DNA of 64,000 nt from Bacteroidota bacterium (lineage in GTDB: Bacteria > Bacteroidota > Bacteroidia > Cytophagales > Cyclobacteriaceae): NCBI GenBank assembly GCA_016178785.1, contig JACOSO010000042.1:93067-157066 (forward strand), read 5' to 3'. Below the pieces are notes generated by a model. That model saw only the letters and a list, made by a program, of their open reading frames with translations, made no database searches and was not told the origin of the DNA. The position numbers and the translations under genes were made by a program. Shown in pieces: positions 16,878 to 26,321 of the stretch. The stretch's first letter is position 1. Every line of letters starts with the position of its first letter.

Positions 16878-18236
16878 TTAGTTTTTACTGAAATGTTTAT
16901 AAAATGCTACAATTGTTTCAATGCCCATTAAGAAATTTTTGACTCCGTAATGCTCATTGGGCGAATGGATAGCATCGCTGTCGAGGCCGAAGCCCATGAG
17001 TACTGTGTCGAGGCCCAATTCTTTTTTAAAAAGTGAAACAATGGGAATACTGCCGCCATCGCGAGTAGGTATTGGTGCTTTGCCCCACACTTCAACGAAC
17101 GCACTGCTTGCCGCTTTGAACGCTTTCGAATCTGTTGGCGTAACAGCCGGCTGACCTCCATGATGTGGAGTTATTTTTACTTTCACCGATTTTGGAGCGA
17201 TCGACAAAAAATGTTTGGTGAAAAGTTCCGCGATTTCCTGGCTATCCTGATTCGGCACCAATCGCATTGAAATTTTTGCTGACGCTTTCGATGGCAAAAC
17301 TGTTTTTGCTCCTTCGCCAATATAGCCTCCCCAAATTCCATTCACATCCAGCGTAGGCCGAATGCCCGTGCGCTCAATGGTGGTAAAGCCTTTCTCGCCT
17401 CGTACATCAATTATATTTAAATCTTTTTTGTATTCGTTGAGATCAAACGGAGCTTCATTTAATTTTTTACGATCGGCATCTGAAAGCGAAACAACTTTAT
17501 CATAGAAACCCGGAATGGTCACACGTCCATTTTCATCGTGCATCGAAGCAATCATTTGCGAAAGCACATTGATTGGGTTAGCGACAGCGCCCCCATAAAC
17601 ACCTGAATGTAAATCACGATTAGGGCCGGTGACTTCTACTTCGAGGTAACTCAAGCCACGAAGTCCGACAGTAATCGATGGATGATCAAGTGATATTATG
17701 GCTGTGTCAGAAATTAAAATTACATCTGCCTTGAGTTTATCTTTATTTTCTTTTACGAATGTACCTAGATTATCAGATCCCACTTCTTCTTCACCTTCAA
17801 TCATGAATTTGATGTTGCATGGCATCTGGTTCAGTTTCATCATCGCTTCAAATGCTTTCACGTGCATATACACTTGACCCTTGTCATCGCATGAACCCCG
17901 TGCAAAGATTTTTTCATCTTTAATCACCGGCTCAAACGGAGGTGAAGTCCACAGATCGAGCGGATCAGGAGGCTGTACATCGTAGTGTCCGTAAACCAGA
18001 ACAGTTGGCAGGGAAGTGTTCAATTTTTTTTCACCGAATACAATTGGATGGCCTTTGGTTTCGCAGAGTTCAACAGCGTCAGCTCCTGCATCTTTCAATT
18101 TTTTAACAATAAACTCTGCAGCTTTGCGCACATCACCTTTATGACGGCTATCGGCACTCACCGATGGGATGCGCAGCAAATCGAAAAGTTCATCAAGAAA
18201 ACGTTGTTGATTGGATTGGATATATTCTTTAATCAT
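16878..18236 (-). CDS. M20 family dipeptidase
   Basis: A 452-residue cytosolic zinc dipeptidase of the CNDP/PepV-like branch. Metal ligands are in GHYDVQPPDP (His and Asp, about residue 83), GSCDDKG (bridging Asp) and EGEEEVGS (catalytic and metal Glu). A dimerisation domain is inserted around 190-310. It starts 2 bases after the stop of... its upstream neighbour is the RelE-type toxin gene, whose stop lies 3 bases away, so they may share a transcript. The next gene, a DUF885 peptidase, follows after 4 bases. Confidence 0.9.
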   Translation of the reverse strand: MIKEYIQSNQQRFLDELFDLLRIPSVSADSRHKGDVRKAAEFIVKKLKDAGADAVELCETKGHPIVFGEKKLNTSLPTVLVYGHYDVQPPDPLDLWTSPPFEPVIKDEKIFARGSCDDKGQVYMHVKAFEAMMKLNQMPCNIKFMIEGEEEVGSDNLGTFVKENKDKLKADVILISDTAIISLDHPSITVGLRGLSYLEVEVTGPNRDLHSGVYGGAVANPINVLSQMIASMHDENGRVTIPGFYDKVVSLSDADRKKLNEAPFDLNEYKKDLNIIDVRGEKGFTTIERTGIRPTLDVNGIWGGYIGEGAKTVLPSKASAKISMRLVPNQDSQEIAELFTKHFLSIAPKSVKVKITPHHGGQPAVTPTDSKAFKAASSAFVEVWGKAPIPTRDGGSIPIVSLFKKELGLDTVLMGFGLDSDAIHSPNEHYGVKNFLMGIETIVAFYKHFSKN

Positions 18237-18238
18237 AG

Positions 18239-18493
18239 CTAATTATAAATGTCTTTTCTATTTCCAACGGAAAGTATGATTACCAAAAATTGTCGATCCT
18301 CGATTTGATAAATGATACGATAGTCTCCTACGCGCATGCGATACCCCTCTCTTGCAGATAGTTTCTTAAAACCAAAGGGGCGGGGATTTTTTGCGAGCGA
18401 AAGAATAGCTTCTTTAATTTTTACGTAATCTTTATGAGGGATACGCGATATTTGTTTCTCTATTCTTTTTTCTACGAGAACCTGATAGTTCAT
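18239..18493 (-). CDS. RelE/ParE-family toxin (pair 1)
   Basis: An 84-residue basic protein with the RelE/ParE fold pattern: MNYQVLVEKRIEKQISRIP, LAKNPRPFGFKKL, then YRMRVGDYRIIYQIEDRQF and a final VIILSVGNRKDIY. The paired Arg (R-x-R-V-G-D-Y-R) is the family's RNA-contacting region, consistent with a ribosome-dependent mRNA interferase. Its ATG overlaps the antitoxin stop by 4 bases, so the pair is coupled. RelE and ParE types are not distinguishable by eye. Confidence 0.82.
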   Translation of the reverse strand: MNYQVLVEKRIEKQISRIPHKDYVKIKEAILSLAKNPRPFGFKKLSAREGYRMRVGDYRIIYQIEDRQFLVIILSVGNRKDIYN

Positions 18494-18684
18494 CCTCTTT
18501 TGGCATCCATTTTTTTGAAAAAATCGTAGGCAGTAGTCAAGTTGATCTTTCTCTTGGTTACCCGATCAAATTCTCTAATGCAAGCCAATTCATCAAGTTC
18601 CTCTAAAATTTTCTTGAAGTCTTTAACAGATAAAACCACTTCAATTTTTTTTCCCTTCTTATCTGTGATGTATTTAGCGCTCAT
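18490..18684 (-). CDS. Antitoxin of pair 1
   Basis: A 64-residue protein encoded directly before the RelE-type toxin with an ATGA overlap. It has a beta-strand-like start (MSAKYITDKKGKKIEVVLSV) followed by helices with KDFKKILEELDEL, which resembles the Phd/YefM type. A C-terminal tail would neutralise the toxin. The assignment comes mainly from its position and size. Confidence 0.7.
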   Translation of the reverse strand: MSAKYITDKKGKKIEVVLSVKDFKKILEELDELACIREFDRVTKRKINLTTAYDFFKKMDAKRG

Positions 18685-18763
18685 AACTTAAGCATTGAAA
18701 GCAATTTACAATTTTAATTGTACATCCTTACGGCTTACAGCTTTTACAGAAAGCATTGATTGA

Positions 18764-19945
18764 TTACTTACTCACCTCAACCTTCTCTTTAAAGAAGAAA
18801 ATAAAATACACTAGCACAGCAGCCGCGATGTAAGCTGGCACCATCCAGATATTCTGCCATAAATGTTTTCCTTCTATCGTGTAATAATCGGTCGTGAAAC
18901 CCGAAAATGTTGTGCCGATTACCATACCCAATCCGTAAGTGGCGAAAGTGAACAGACCTTGTGCTGCGCTCTTGATTTTCTCTCCTGCTTTTTTCTCGGT
19001 GTACATGTAGCCTGTTACAAAGAAGAAATCATAACATACGCCATGAAGAATAATGCCAGCATACAACATCCAAATGCCGGCATCAATGTTGCCAAATGCA
19101 AAACACACATAGCGAAGAATCCAGGCCAGAATACCAATGATTAAAATATTTTTTACACCAATCCTGTTAAACAAAAATGGGATCGCCAAAATGAAAACAG
19201 CCTCGGAAATTTGCCCCATGATCATTTTGCTTGCAGCCTTATCCATGCCCAATTCGTTGAGAAATAAATTTGCGAATCCGTAATAGAATGAAAGGGGAAT
19301 GCATACCAAAACGGCAGCTATAAAAAATATCAAATATGGTTTGTCCTTAAACAATACAAACGCTTCTGTGCCGATGGCGCTCTCACTCGACTTTCCTTTT
19401 GGTGGTGTGTTGGGCAAAATGAAAGAGATCACACCCAATGTTATTGAAGCGATGCCAGCCATATAAAAAGTGTAGGGCGTTTTTTCAATCGATAAAACAC
19501 CAATCATAATGCCCGCAATGATCCAGCCTATCGTTCCAAAGACCCTGATCCACGGAAATTGTTTTCCGGGATCTGTCATCTGCTGAAAAGCAATGCTGTT
19601 GCTCAGCGCAATGGTGGGCATGTAAAGCAACGAGTACAACACAATGATCCAGTAAAATAAAGTGTTGTCAGAAATCTGTGTGGCGAGGTAGAGCAACACT
19701 CCGCCAAAAATATGAAGCACGCCCATGATACGCTGCGCGGCAAAAAATCGGTCGGCTACCATGCCAACAAAAAATGGTGAGATCATTGTGGCAATAGCCA
19801 GTGCGCTATAGGCAGCTCCGATCTGAACCCCTGAAGAATGCAGGAATTCATTCATGTAAGTTCCCATAGTAACATACCAACCGCCCCAGATGAAATACTG
19901 GAGCAACATCATCAGCGAGAGTTTGGTAAAGACAACTGGCTTCAT
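18764..19945 (-). CDS. Nucleoside-type MFS permease
   Basis: A 393-residue protein with about twelve membrane segments. The first helix contains YFIWGGWYVTMGTYMNEF, the hallmark of the nucleoside:proton symporter (NupG/XapB) branch of the major facilitator superfamily. It probably imports nucleosides or a related sugar. It follows GldB on the same strand with 52 bases between them. There is no nucleoside-catabolism gene next to it, but a deoxynucleoside kinase lies 1.6 kb away on the other strand. Confidence 0.8.
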   Translation of the reverse strand: MKPVVFTKLSLMMLLQYFIWGGWYVTMGTYMNEFLHSSGVQIGAAYSALAIATMISPFFVGMVADRFFAAQRIMGVLHIFGGVLLYLATQISDNTLFYWIIVLYSLLYMPTIALSNSIAFQQMTDPGKQFPWIRVFGTIGWIIAGIMIGVLSIEKTPYTFYMAGIASITLGVISFILPNTPPKGKSSESAIGTEAFVLFKDKPYLIFFIAAVLVCIPLSFYYGFANLFLNELGMDKAASKMIMGQISEAVFILAIPFLFNRIGVKNILIIGILAWILRYVCFAFGNIDAGIWMLYAGIILHGVCYDFFFVTGYMYTEKKAGEKIKSAAQGLFTFATYGLGMVIGTTFSGFTTDYYTIEGKHLWQNIWMVPAYIAAAVLVYFIFFFKEKVEVSK

Positions 19946-19997
19946 AGTTTCAGGTTTAGGTTAGATTTGGTGTTTCAATAAAAAACAAGTTTACAAA

Positions 19998-21011
19998 TTA
20001 TTGGCTGACTTGCGCACTGTATTTTGATCCACGGAGGATTTTTTGTGCATCGGTTATTTGCATTAGCTCAGGCAAAGAAACTTGAGGATTACGGTTGGCA
20101 TATTCATTTACAATCTGCCAGCCTACCCACATGCCAATTCGCCCAGGGCATTCATTTCCGATCTCTACCGTTTTAGGTCGCTCTGAAATATATTTCTGTT
20201 TCATTTGCTGTGTGGTGGAGAATAAGACCTCATCGTCAATCAATTTTTTCCAAATCACATCCTGGTTTGCTTTTGCTCCATCTATCTCCCGCTGTGAGTA
20301 TCCGATAAATGCACTGTCCGGTGCACAAGGCAACATATGCTTAGCAAAATAATAAGCCTTGCCGTATGCAATCATATCAGCCAACACTGTTCGATCACCC
20401 ATATTCACTCTATTGTATTTGATATCGATGCCGAGGAGAAGTAATGCCGATGGAACGACAAAATTTTTCTCGTATCGCCTGAGAATATACTCATGTGTGA
20501 ACGGCCTGTATTTCGCTTTTTTGCCCAAGTAATAATCCAGCCCGATAACGATGAGTGAGTCGCTTACAAAAATATCAGTCTCACATCCGGTGATGACAGT
20601 TTCAATCCGTGGAGTTTTAAAATTCGGGTAATAGTGTTTGATATTCGCGAAGGCCTTTTGAAATTCTTCCCTCAGTTGGCGACTATCGCCAAATACTTTT
20701 TTAGTTTCAATCAAGAGCGCATCAAAGGCGGGGTGAGTGAATTTATTGAAAAGCTGATTTATGAAAGCCGAATCGTTTGGGAAATTGCCCCGACCAAAAA
20801 AAATGTCGCGCAATTCAGGGTGATGTGACAAAAAACTTACGACATCTTTTTTGGTTCGAATGGATGGGACTGAATCCTCAAACGATTTAAAATTCAAATC
20901 CACTTTAATGTCTGGTGAAATGACACATTTATCTTCTGCGGTTGGCTGACAAGAAACTAAAATCGAGACAATGAATATGAAAAATAAAATTTTATTCTTT
21001 GTGCTTGGCAT
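19998..21011 (-). CDS. gldB: Gliding motility lipoprotein GldB
   Basis: A 337-residue lipoprotein: lipobox ILVSC with acylated C21. The middle holds TVITGCETDIFVSDSLIVIGLDYYLG and RPFTHEYILRRYEKNFVVPS in separated blocks, and the end has GRIGMWVGWQIVNEY then a final SKYSAQ; these match GldB. GldB is needed for gliding and T9SS-linked surface motility in Flavobacterium. The gene is transcribed away from mgsA. A TATTTTTG box (21061-21054) lies 40 bases upstream. Confidence 0.85.
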   Translation of the reverse strand: MPSTKNKILFFIFIVSILVSCQPTAEDKCVISPDIKVDLNFKSFEDSVPSIRTKKDVVSFLSHHPELRDIFFGRGNFPNDSAFINQLFNKFTHPAFDALLIETKKVFGDSRQLREEFQKAFANIKHYYPNFKTPRIETVITGCETDIFVSDSLIVIGLDYYLGKKAKYRPFTHEYILRRYEKNFVVPSALLLLGIDIKYNRVNMGDRTVLADMIAYGKAYYFAKHMLPCAPDSAFIGYSQREIDGAKANQDVIWKKLIDDEVLFSTTQQMKQKYISERPKTVEIGNECPGRIGMWVGWQIVNEYANRNPQVSLPELMQITDAQKILRGSKYSAQVSQ

Positions 21012-21053
21012 AACTTCAATCGATTGCTGAAAAAATACTCTGCGATATTAATT

Positions 21054-21061
21054 CAAAAATA
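21054..21061 (-). promoter_or_regulatory. -7 box of gldB
   Basis: Exact TAnnTTTG (TATTTTTG) on the minus strand, 43 bases before the gldB start. A TTTG occurs 24 bases upstream (21089-21086), farther than the usual 19-21, so the -33 part is uncertain. Confidence 0.45.
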
Positions 21062-21111
21062 GTTAGCTCAGATAGAAATGATGTTCAAACTTTATAAATA
21101 ATTTCTACGAA

Positions 21112-21567
21112 ATGAACTACACAAAACTCTATATCCAAAAGGTCAAGAATATTGCGCTGGTAGCCCACGACAATAAAAAACAAGACCTGACCGACTGGGC
21201 AACGTTTAACAAACCGATTTTGCAAGGACATCACATCTTCGCTACGGGCACCACAGGGCGGTTGCTCGAAGAAGTATTGGAAGTGAGTGTCACCAAATTC
21301 CAAAGCGGACCGCTGGGTGGTGATCAGCAAATCGGTTCGCACATTACCGAAGGCAAAATTGATTTTCTCATTTTCTTTTGGGATCCGCTCGAACCCCAAC
21401 CACATGATCCTGATGTGAAGGCGTTGCTTCGAATCGCTCTTGTCTGGAACATTCCCACGGCATGTAATCGAGCCACGGCAGATTTTCTAATCTCCTCTTC
21501 ATTAATGGACAAGAATTACACTCGACTTGTTCAAGATTTTACTGACTATCGAAAACGAAAGGTTTGA
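21112..21567 (+). CDS. mgsA: Methylglyoxal synthase
   Basis: A 151-residue enzyme converting dihydroxyacetone phosphate to methylglyoxal and phosphate, a bypass of lower glycolysis. Key motifs are ALVAHDNKK at the start (catalytic His/Asp region), FATGTTGRLL (phosphate loop), and SGPLGGDQQIG with the catalytic Asp, followed by IDFLIFFWDPLEPQPHDPDV split across the middle. Length is normal. It overlaps the deoxynucleoside kinase gene by 4 bases in the first-choice start. Confidence 0.95.
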   Translation: MNYTKLYIQKVKNIALVAHDNKKQDLTDWATFNKPILQGHHIFATGTTGRLLEEVLEVSVTKFQSGPLGGDQQIGSHITEGKIDFLIFFWDPLEPQPHDPDVKALLRIALVWNIPTACNRATADFLISSSLMDKNYTRLVQDFTDYRKRKV

Positions 21568-22253
21568 AAAATTCTTTTTTAGCCAAAGAATTATTTCAAC
21601 TTTGGACATTCAAATTCTCATTTTTGAAGACGCTCAAGCACATCGCCATCTCGGGCAACATCGGTTCAGGAAAGACAACGTTGGCCGAAAAACTTTCAAA
21701 ACACTATGGATGGAATCCATTGTATGAATCGGTAGATCACAACCCATACCTCCGTGATTTTTATGAGGACATGCACCGATGGGCATTCCATTTACAGATT
21801 TATTTTCTGAATAGCCGTTTCAATCAAGTACGTGAAATTCGCTTAAGCGAAAAGACGATCATTCAAGATCGAACAATTTATGAAGATGCCTACATCTTTG
21901 CTGCCAACCTTCACAAAAGTGGCCACATCAACGATCGTGATTACCAAAGTTATCTTGATCTTTTTCACTCAATGATCAATTTTGTGCAACCGCCCGATCT
22001 CCTCATTTATTTGAAAGCGGATATCCCCAAACTCGTGCAACAAATTCAATTGCGCAACCGCGACTTCGAATACAATATTAAATTGGAATATCTAAAAACC
22101 CTGAATGAACACTATGAAAAGTGGATTGATGGGTACAAGCATGGCAAGCTTTTAACTATCGACATGAATTCCCTTGATTTTGTTAATAACACTGAAGACT
22201 TTTCCTCCATCGTTGGAAGGATTGATCTTGAGTTGAATAGTTTGTTTGGGTGA
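21564..22253 (+). CDS. Deoxynucleoside kinase
   Basis: Up to 229 residues. P-loop GNIGSGKT at 31-38 (from the TTG at 21564), DRTIYED near 96-102 (DRS-like substrate/Mg motif) and IYLKADIPKLVQQIQLRNRDFE for the LID region. It phosphorylates deoxynucleosides in the salvage pathway. The start is unclear: only TTG codons are available (21564 or, better fitting the family, 21624 just before the P-loop strand). It follows mgsA with a 4-base overlap or a 56-base gap, depending on that choice. Confidence 0.87.
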   Translation: MKNSFLAKELFQLWTFKFSFLKTLKHIAISGNIGSGKTTLAEKLSKHYGWNPLYESVDHNPYLRDFYEDMHRWAFHLQIYFLNSRFNQVREIRLSEKTIIQDRTIYEDAYIFAANLHKSGHINDRDYQSYLDLFHSMINFVQPPDLLIYLKADIPKLVQQIQLRNRDFEYNIKLEYLKTLNEHYEKWIDGYKHGKLLTIDMNSLDFVNNTEDFSSIVGRIDLELNSLFG

Positions 22254-22294
22254 ATCCCGTTGATTTAGACCTTACACTTCGTTAATTTTATACT

Positions 22295-22525
22295 ATGACG
22301 GACGAAAAGAAATACGAATTGATCGAAAAACTTGTTCATACAGAGGACGAGTTGTTGCTCAATCAAGTAAAAGCCATTCTAGATGGGAGCGATATCGATT
22401 TATGGAATGACCTCAATCCAAAATTGAAAGCATCAATCAACCGTGCACTTGATCAATCGAAAAAAGGAATCGGAATGGTTCACGAAGATATAATGAATGA
22501 ATATCGAGCCCGATTTAAAAAATGA
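22295..22525 (+). CDS. Antitoxin of pair 2
   Basis: A 76-residue mainly helical acidic protein (KYELIEKLVHTEDELLLNQV at the start, basic end YRARFKK). It is encoded before a RelE/ParE-family toxin with an ATGA overlap. Small size, position and charge pattern support an antitoxin. The family is not recognised further; related proteins are often annotated as addiction-module components. Confidence 0.65.
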   Translation: MTDEKKYELIEKLVHTEDELLLNQVKAILDGSDIDLWNDLNPKLKASINRALDQSKKGIGMVHEDIMNEYRARFKK

Positions 22526-22815
22526 AAGTAGTCTGGACTCCCGAGGCAAAAGAAACTTTCAGCTCGAACATTGACTATCTGCTTTCTGAATGGGGCGAGC
22601 AGGTTACTTTAGATTTTCTTGATAGGGTAGATGAAGTCGTTTTCAGAATCAAATCAAACCCTAATCTTTTCCCCATAATAAAAAGGGAAGATAATGTTCA
22701 TCGTTGCGTTGTTGTCAAGCAAATAAGCCTCTACTATCGAATTGTCTCAGCGCAGGAAATAGACTTGATCACCTTCTGGAATAACTACCAAAATCCTGAA
22801 AGATTAAAAATCTGA
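22522..22815 (+). CDS. RelE/ParE-family toxin (pair 2)
   Basis: A 97-residue protein with the ParE/RelE pattern: MKVVWTPEAKETFSSNIDYL, EQVTLDFLDRVDEVVFRIKSNPNLFPI in separate parts, then CVVVKQISLYYRIVSAQEIDLITFWNNYQNP. The first part W-T-P-x-A and the final N-x-x-x-P are typical of ParE-like toxins. It is translationally coupled to its antitoxin (ATGA) and converges on the M14 peptidase gene 11 bases later. Confidence 0.78.
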   Translation: MKVVWTPEAKETFSSNIDYLLSEWGEQVTLDFLDRVDEVVFRIKSNPNLFPIIKREDNVHRCVVVKQISLYYRIVSAQEIDLITFWNNYQNPERLKI

Positions 22816-22826
22816 ATTTATCAGAT

Positions 22827-25361
22827 TCATTGCCCCACCATAAACACTGCATTGGCAAAAAGCATTTTTCCGTTTTCCCAGAAGCAGCGGAACATAGGGT
22901 TGTCGACTAAATAAACCACTTGACCTTTGCCTTTGTCCTCTACGCCAAATACCAATGTGTTTTCCAGTTTCTTATTGATTTTATTTCCAGCGAAACCCAT
23001 CACCGGCTTTTGTTTGCCTTTGAGTACACCTACGTTCCAACCATGTTCTAAATAAATGTAATGCTGCTCGTTGGTGCGTAATGAATAATAAAAATCATCA
23101 AGGCCAAACGCCAGAGGATGACTCTTGTCCATGGTGACTTTGTAAATTGCTCCTGAAATACTGTTGCTTAATTCCTTTCGCTCGGCATCAGCATATTTCA
23201 TCGGGCCTTCCAAATCTTTTTGTTCTTTCTCAGCTTTCTCAGCTTTTTTCTTTGCTTCTTCATCAGCAAATTCTTTCAGTCCAAATCCTTTTTTGTCGGC
23301 AAAAGAAGAGTTGGCACCGGCAATGACGATCAATCGCCCTCCATCGGTTATCCATTTTTCAATTGAGGCAAGTTGTACTTCTTCAAAAAGACGATAGTTT
23401 CCTTCGGGCACAACGAGCACATTATACTTGGAGAGATCCACATTTTTGAAATAATCTGTTCCAATCATGTTCACCGGGAAATGAATTTGTTGCTCGAAGA
23501 AATGCCATACCTCACCATCGTTCAATGAGGAGGTCTGCTCGCCCATAAGCAATGCTACTTTTGGCATCTTCAAAAAATTCACGTCTCCCGAACCAAAATC
23601 CAATCCTTTGTCAACGAAACCAGTTGCTGATATATAGATTTTTCTGTTTAAAGTTTTAGCAATGGATTGAACAGCATTGTCAAAATCGGCTATAGTCTCG
23701 TTGTTCCTTTGCGTTACGATGAGTGTGCCGTGTTCAAAACTTTGACCATTGAGCGTAAATGTCTTTTTAGACGAACGCACTTTTATTCCTTTCTTCATCA
23801 AAGCAGCAAGCAATTCGACATCATTCAAGCTTTGGTATTTGAAAACGTAAGCGTAAGGTTTGGCTGGAATATTTTCCAGAGCATTTGGTTTGGGTTGAAA
23901 CGATTTGGCCACAGCAATTTTTTCGTTGACCGCAAATGCTTTCATTCCATAGCCATAAAATAAATTCCATGCCGTGATATCATAAGTGAGTGAATCGGTG
24001 AGCTTGTTTTGCGGCTCGAATACGGTGGTAATGAATCTCCCTTTCGGTTGATAAATATTGAAGACAATATCCTCCGTTGTTAAATTGAAATTATTCACCA
24101 TTTGTGACGTGAAGTCAAATCCACGCGAAACTTTGCCTGCAGATGCGTGGCCAAATTGAATTTGATGTGTCATCAACCAATCCGTAAGTTTCTTGATTTT
24201 GTCAGGATTATTCTCTGCCTTGATGACATAGGTTTTATAAGGAGAAGCTGGGTTGTTGATATTCTCGTTGAAGAATTTTTCGAACTCATCGTTGAGCTTG
24301 GCCGCATTCATCGAAGATATTTCGATTGTGCTTATCCCTGTAGTGAAATGATGGGTAAGTCTATCCTTCAAAGTAAGTGGATCACCCTCGGCAGTGGTAA
24401 CTGTTAACCCTCCGCCTGGTCCACCTCCTTGCTCATAAGTCATACCTATGGCTCCGTTGTAAACCGGGTAAGTATCTCCATAGCTGGGATAAAACAAATC
24501 AAACCGTTCCTTGGTAAAATACAACCAACCCTGCTCATCAAAATACTTTGCATTGTTTTTGCCAATGATCGTTTGAAATTCACGCTGCCAATTGCTGATC
24601 ACCTCATGAAAAGGTTCTGCTGCTGGGGCGAAATAGTAAGGTGAGTTAAAGCCCTGTTCATGAAAATCAACGTGAACGTGCGGCATCCATTGATTGTAAA
24701 TTTTTATTCTTGTTTGCGATTCAATTTGGGTTTCCCAGGCCCAATCTCTATTCAAATCGAACATATAATGATTGGATCTTCCCCCAGGCCACAGCTCACG
24801 GTGTTCGCGGGTTTGCGGATCAGCATTGGCAGGAGAATTTCCGTATTGATTATAATAATTCATGTACCGATCTCGTCCGTCAGGATTAATGCACGGGTCA
24901 ATGATCACCACCGTGTTCTTCAGCCACTCTTTGGTTTTGTTATTTTCCCGATTGACCAATTCGTAAATCGTTTTCATGGATGCCTCCATTGAATTTGATT
25001 CGTTGCCATGCACATTGTAGCTCAGCCACACAATGGCCACTTTAGTTGTTGGTGTTCCCTCAAGCATTCCCGCTCTTTTGAGATTGTCTTGACGGATTTG
25101 CTCCACGTTTTTAAAATTGTCGGCAGAAGCGATTGTTACATAAATTAATGGGCGATGCTCATAGGTTTCGCCATATTGTTGTACACGAACCTGCGATGGC
25201 ACTGCGTCAGCAACGTGCTTGAAATATTCAACCACTCTGTAGTGAGGTGTAAACCGATCACCAAGTTCGTAGCCCAGAAAAGCAGACGGTGATTGAAGCT
25301 TGGTCTGTGCAGAGACAATTGTTGATGAAATGATCAGACCGACAACAAAAATTCTTTTCAT
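22827..25361 (-). CDS. Exported M14 zinc carboxypeptidase-like protein
   Basis: An 844-residue protein with a signal peptide (cleavage after VSAQ, residue 19). The M14 zinc ligands are H118 and E121 in NVHGNES, and a later conserved His lies in HVDFHEQG near 230. After the peptidase domain, a long C-terminal half includes a segment resembling a class I amidotransferase fold (NVLVVPEGNYRLF, GGRLIVIAGAN), as in several Bacteroidota M14 proteins. A low-complexity Lys/Glu run occurs near 715-735. It degrades peptides outside the cytoplasm; its substrate is unknown. Confidence 0.85.
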   Translation of the reverse strand: MKRIFVVGLIISSTIVSAQTKLQSPSAFLGYELGDRFTPHYRVVEYFKHVADAVPSQVRVQQYGETYEHRPLIYVTIASADNFKNVEQIRQDNLKRAGMLEGTPTTKVAIVWLSYNVHGNESNSMEASMKTIYELVNRENNKTKEWLKNTVVIIDPCINPDGRDRYMNYYNQYGNSPANADPQTREHRELWPGGRSNHYMFDLNRDWAWETQIESQTRIKIYNQWMPHVHVDFHEQGFNSPYYFAPAAEPFHEVISNWQREFQTIIGKNNAKYFDEQGWLYFTKERFDLFYPSYGDTYPVYNGAIGMTYEQGGGPGGGLTVTTAEGDPLTLKDRLTHHFTTGISTIEISSMNAAKLNDEFEKFFNENINNPASPYKTYVIKAENNPDKIKKLTDWLMTHQIQFGHASAGKVSRGFDFTSQMVNNFNLTTEDIVFNIYQPKGRFITTVFEPQNKLTDSLTYDITAWNLFYGYGMKAFAVNEKIAVAKSFQPKPNALENIPAKPYAYVFKYQSLNDVELLAALMKKGIKVRSSKKTFTLNGQSFEHGTLIVTQRNNETIADFDNAVQSIAKTLNRKIYISATGFVDKGLDFGSGDVNFLKMPKVALLMGEQTSSLNDGEVWHFFEQQIHFPVNMIGTDYFKNVDLSKYNVLVVPEGNYRLFEEVQLASIEKWITDGGRLIVIAGANSSFADKKGFGLKEFADEEAKKKAEKAEKEQKDLEGPMKYADAERKELSNSISGAIYKVTMDKSHPLAFGLDDFYYSLRTNEQHYIYLEHGWNVGVLKGKQKPVMGFAGNKINKKLENTLVFGVEDKGKGQVVYLVDNPMFRCFWENGKMLFANAVFMVGQ

Positions 25362-25421
25362 AAAAAAAATGATGAGTGCGGGCCTAAAGTAATGAGAAAT
25401 ATTTTGATCAGGATCTGAAAA

Positions 25422-26321
25422 TTATTTTACCGGCAATTTCTCGCCTGAATTCTTCTTTCTGTGCGCTTTCCACTCTTTGACAATTGTGCCCAGCTGAATT
25501 TTCACACCAATGTTATAATACTCTCCATTAAACTGACTATCGAAACTGGTAGCACGATACTGAGTCGTATAATTTTGAATGAGTGTTTGCCTGTAGCCAA
25601 TGGAGCCTTCGAAGTAAACCCATCGATGGGGTTTTATGAGAACATCGAAACCAATCTGGCCAGGAATAAAATTTCCCGTTGTTGCCTGAGGTTTTAAAGA
25701 TGCCCCTAGCGTACTAAAATTATTTCCTGATATGTCGTACAGTTTCTCACTAAAACCGCCATAGCCGATTTCGATTGGGACAGCAAACTCGACCAGCCGA
25801 CTTACATAAAATGTGTACATAAAACCAGCTGATGCAAACCAGAGATCAATTTGCTGAGATGCTGCAACAAAATCAGATGATTTAAGTTTTCCCGCAGCAA
25901 CTAAGTCATTAAGTTTCCAAACGGGAACGGGAATTCCTTTTGGAGTGATTATAACCCGGCCGGCCATTGCTCCGGTTCCAAAAGTGTTGGTATAAATCCC
26001 CAAAAGTTTGTCATTGAAATTTTGGTTGATCCAATAGTAGCCGGCACCAAGGCGAAACCGCTCATGCAGAATAATGCCCACATTCACTCCGTAAACGTTG
26101 ATGGGAAAATCTTTAACAAAAGAATTTCGCGTATCGATTTGCAGATCAAATTTCGCTGAACGATGAACGGCTCTCATCGGGATATGGCCAAAGTAATAGT
26201 TAAAGTTTTTTCTTAAGGCAGCGGGCTGAACATTCTCCGCTTTTTGTTTTACCGAATCTGTTACTTGGGCATTCAGTTGAAAACACATTGCCAAAAAAAA
26301 CAGGGAAGGGATTTTCCTCAT
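25422..26321 (-). CDS. Predicted outer-membrane beta-barrel protein
   Basis: A 299-residue protein with a signal peptide (MRKIPSLFFLAMCFQLNAQ). The body shows alternating aromatic/polar strands (RLGAGYYWINQNF, WVYFEGSIGYRQTL, GEYYNIGVKIQLG) typical of barrel proteins, and a basic tail. I do not recognise the family. It overlaps the DinB-like gene upstream by 4 bases (ATGA). The next gene downstream is the M14 peptidase, 60 bases away. Confidence 0.65.
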   Translation of the reverse strand: MRKIPSLFFLAMCFQLNAQVTDSVKQKAENVQPAALRKNFNYYFGHIPMRAVHRSAKFDLQIDTRNSFVKDFPINVYGVNVGIILHERFRLGAGYYWINQNFNDKLLGIYTNTFGTGAMAGRVIITPKGIPVPVWKLNDLVAAGKLKSSDFVAASQQIDLWFASAGFMYTFYVSRLVEFAVPIEIGYGGFSEKLYDISGNNFSTLGASLKPQATTGNFIPGQIGFDVLIKPHRWVYFEGSIGYRQTLIQNYTTQYRATSFDSQFNGEYYNIGVKIQLGTIVKEWKAHRKKNSGEKLPVK

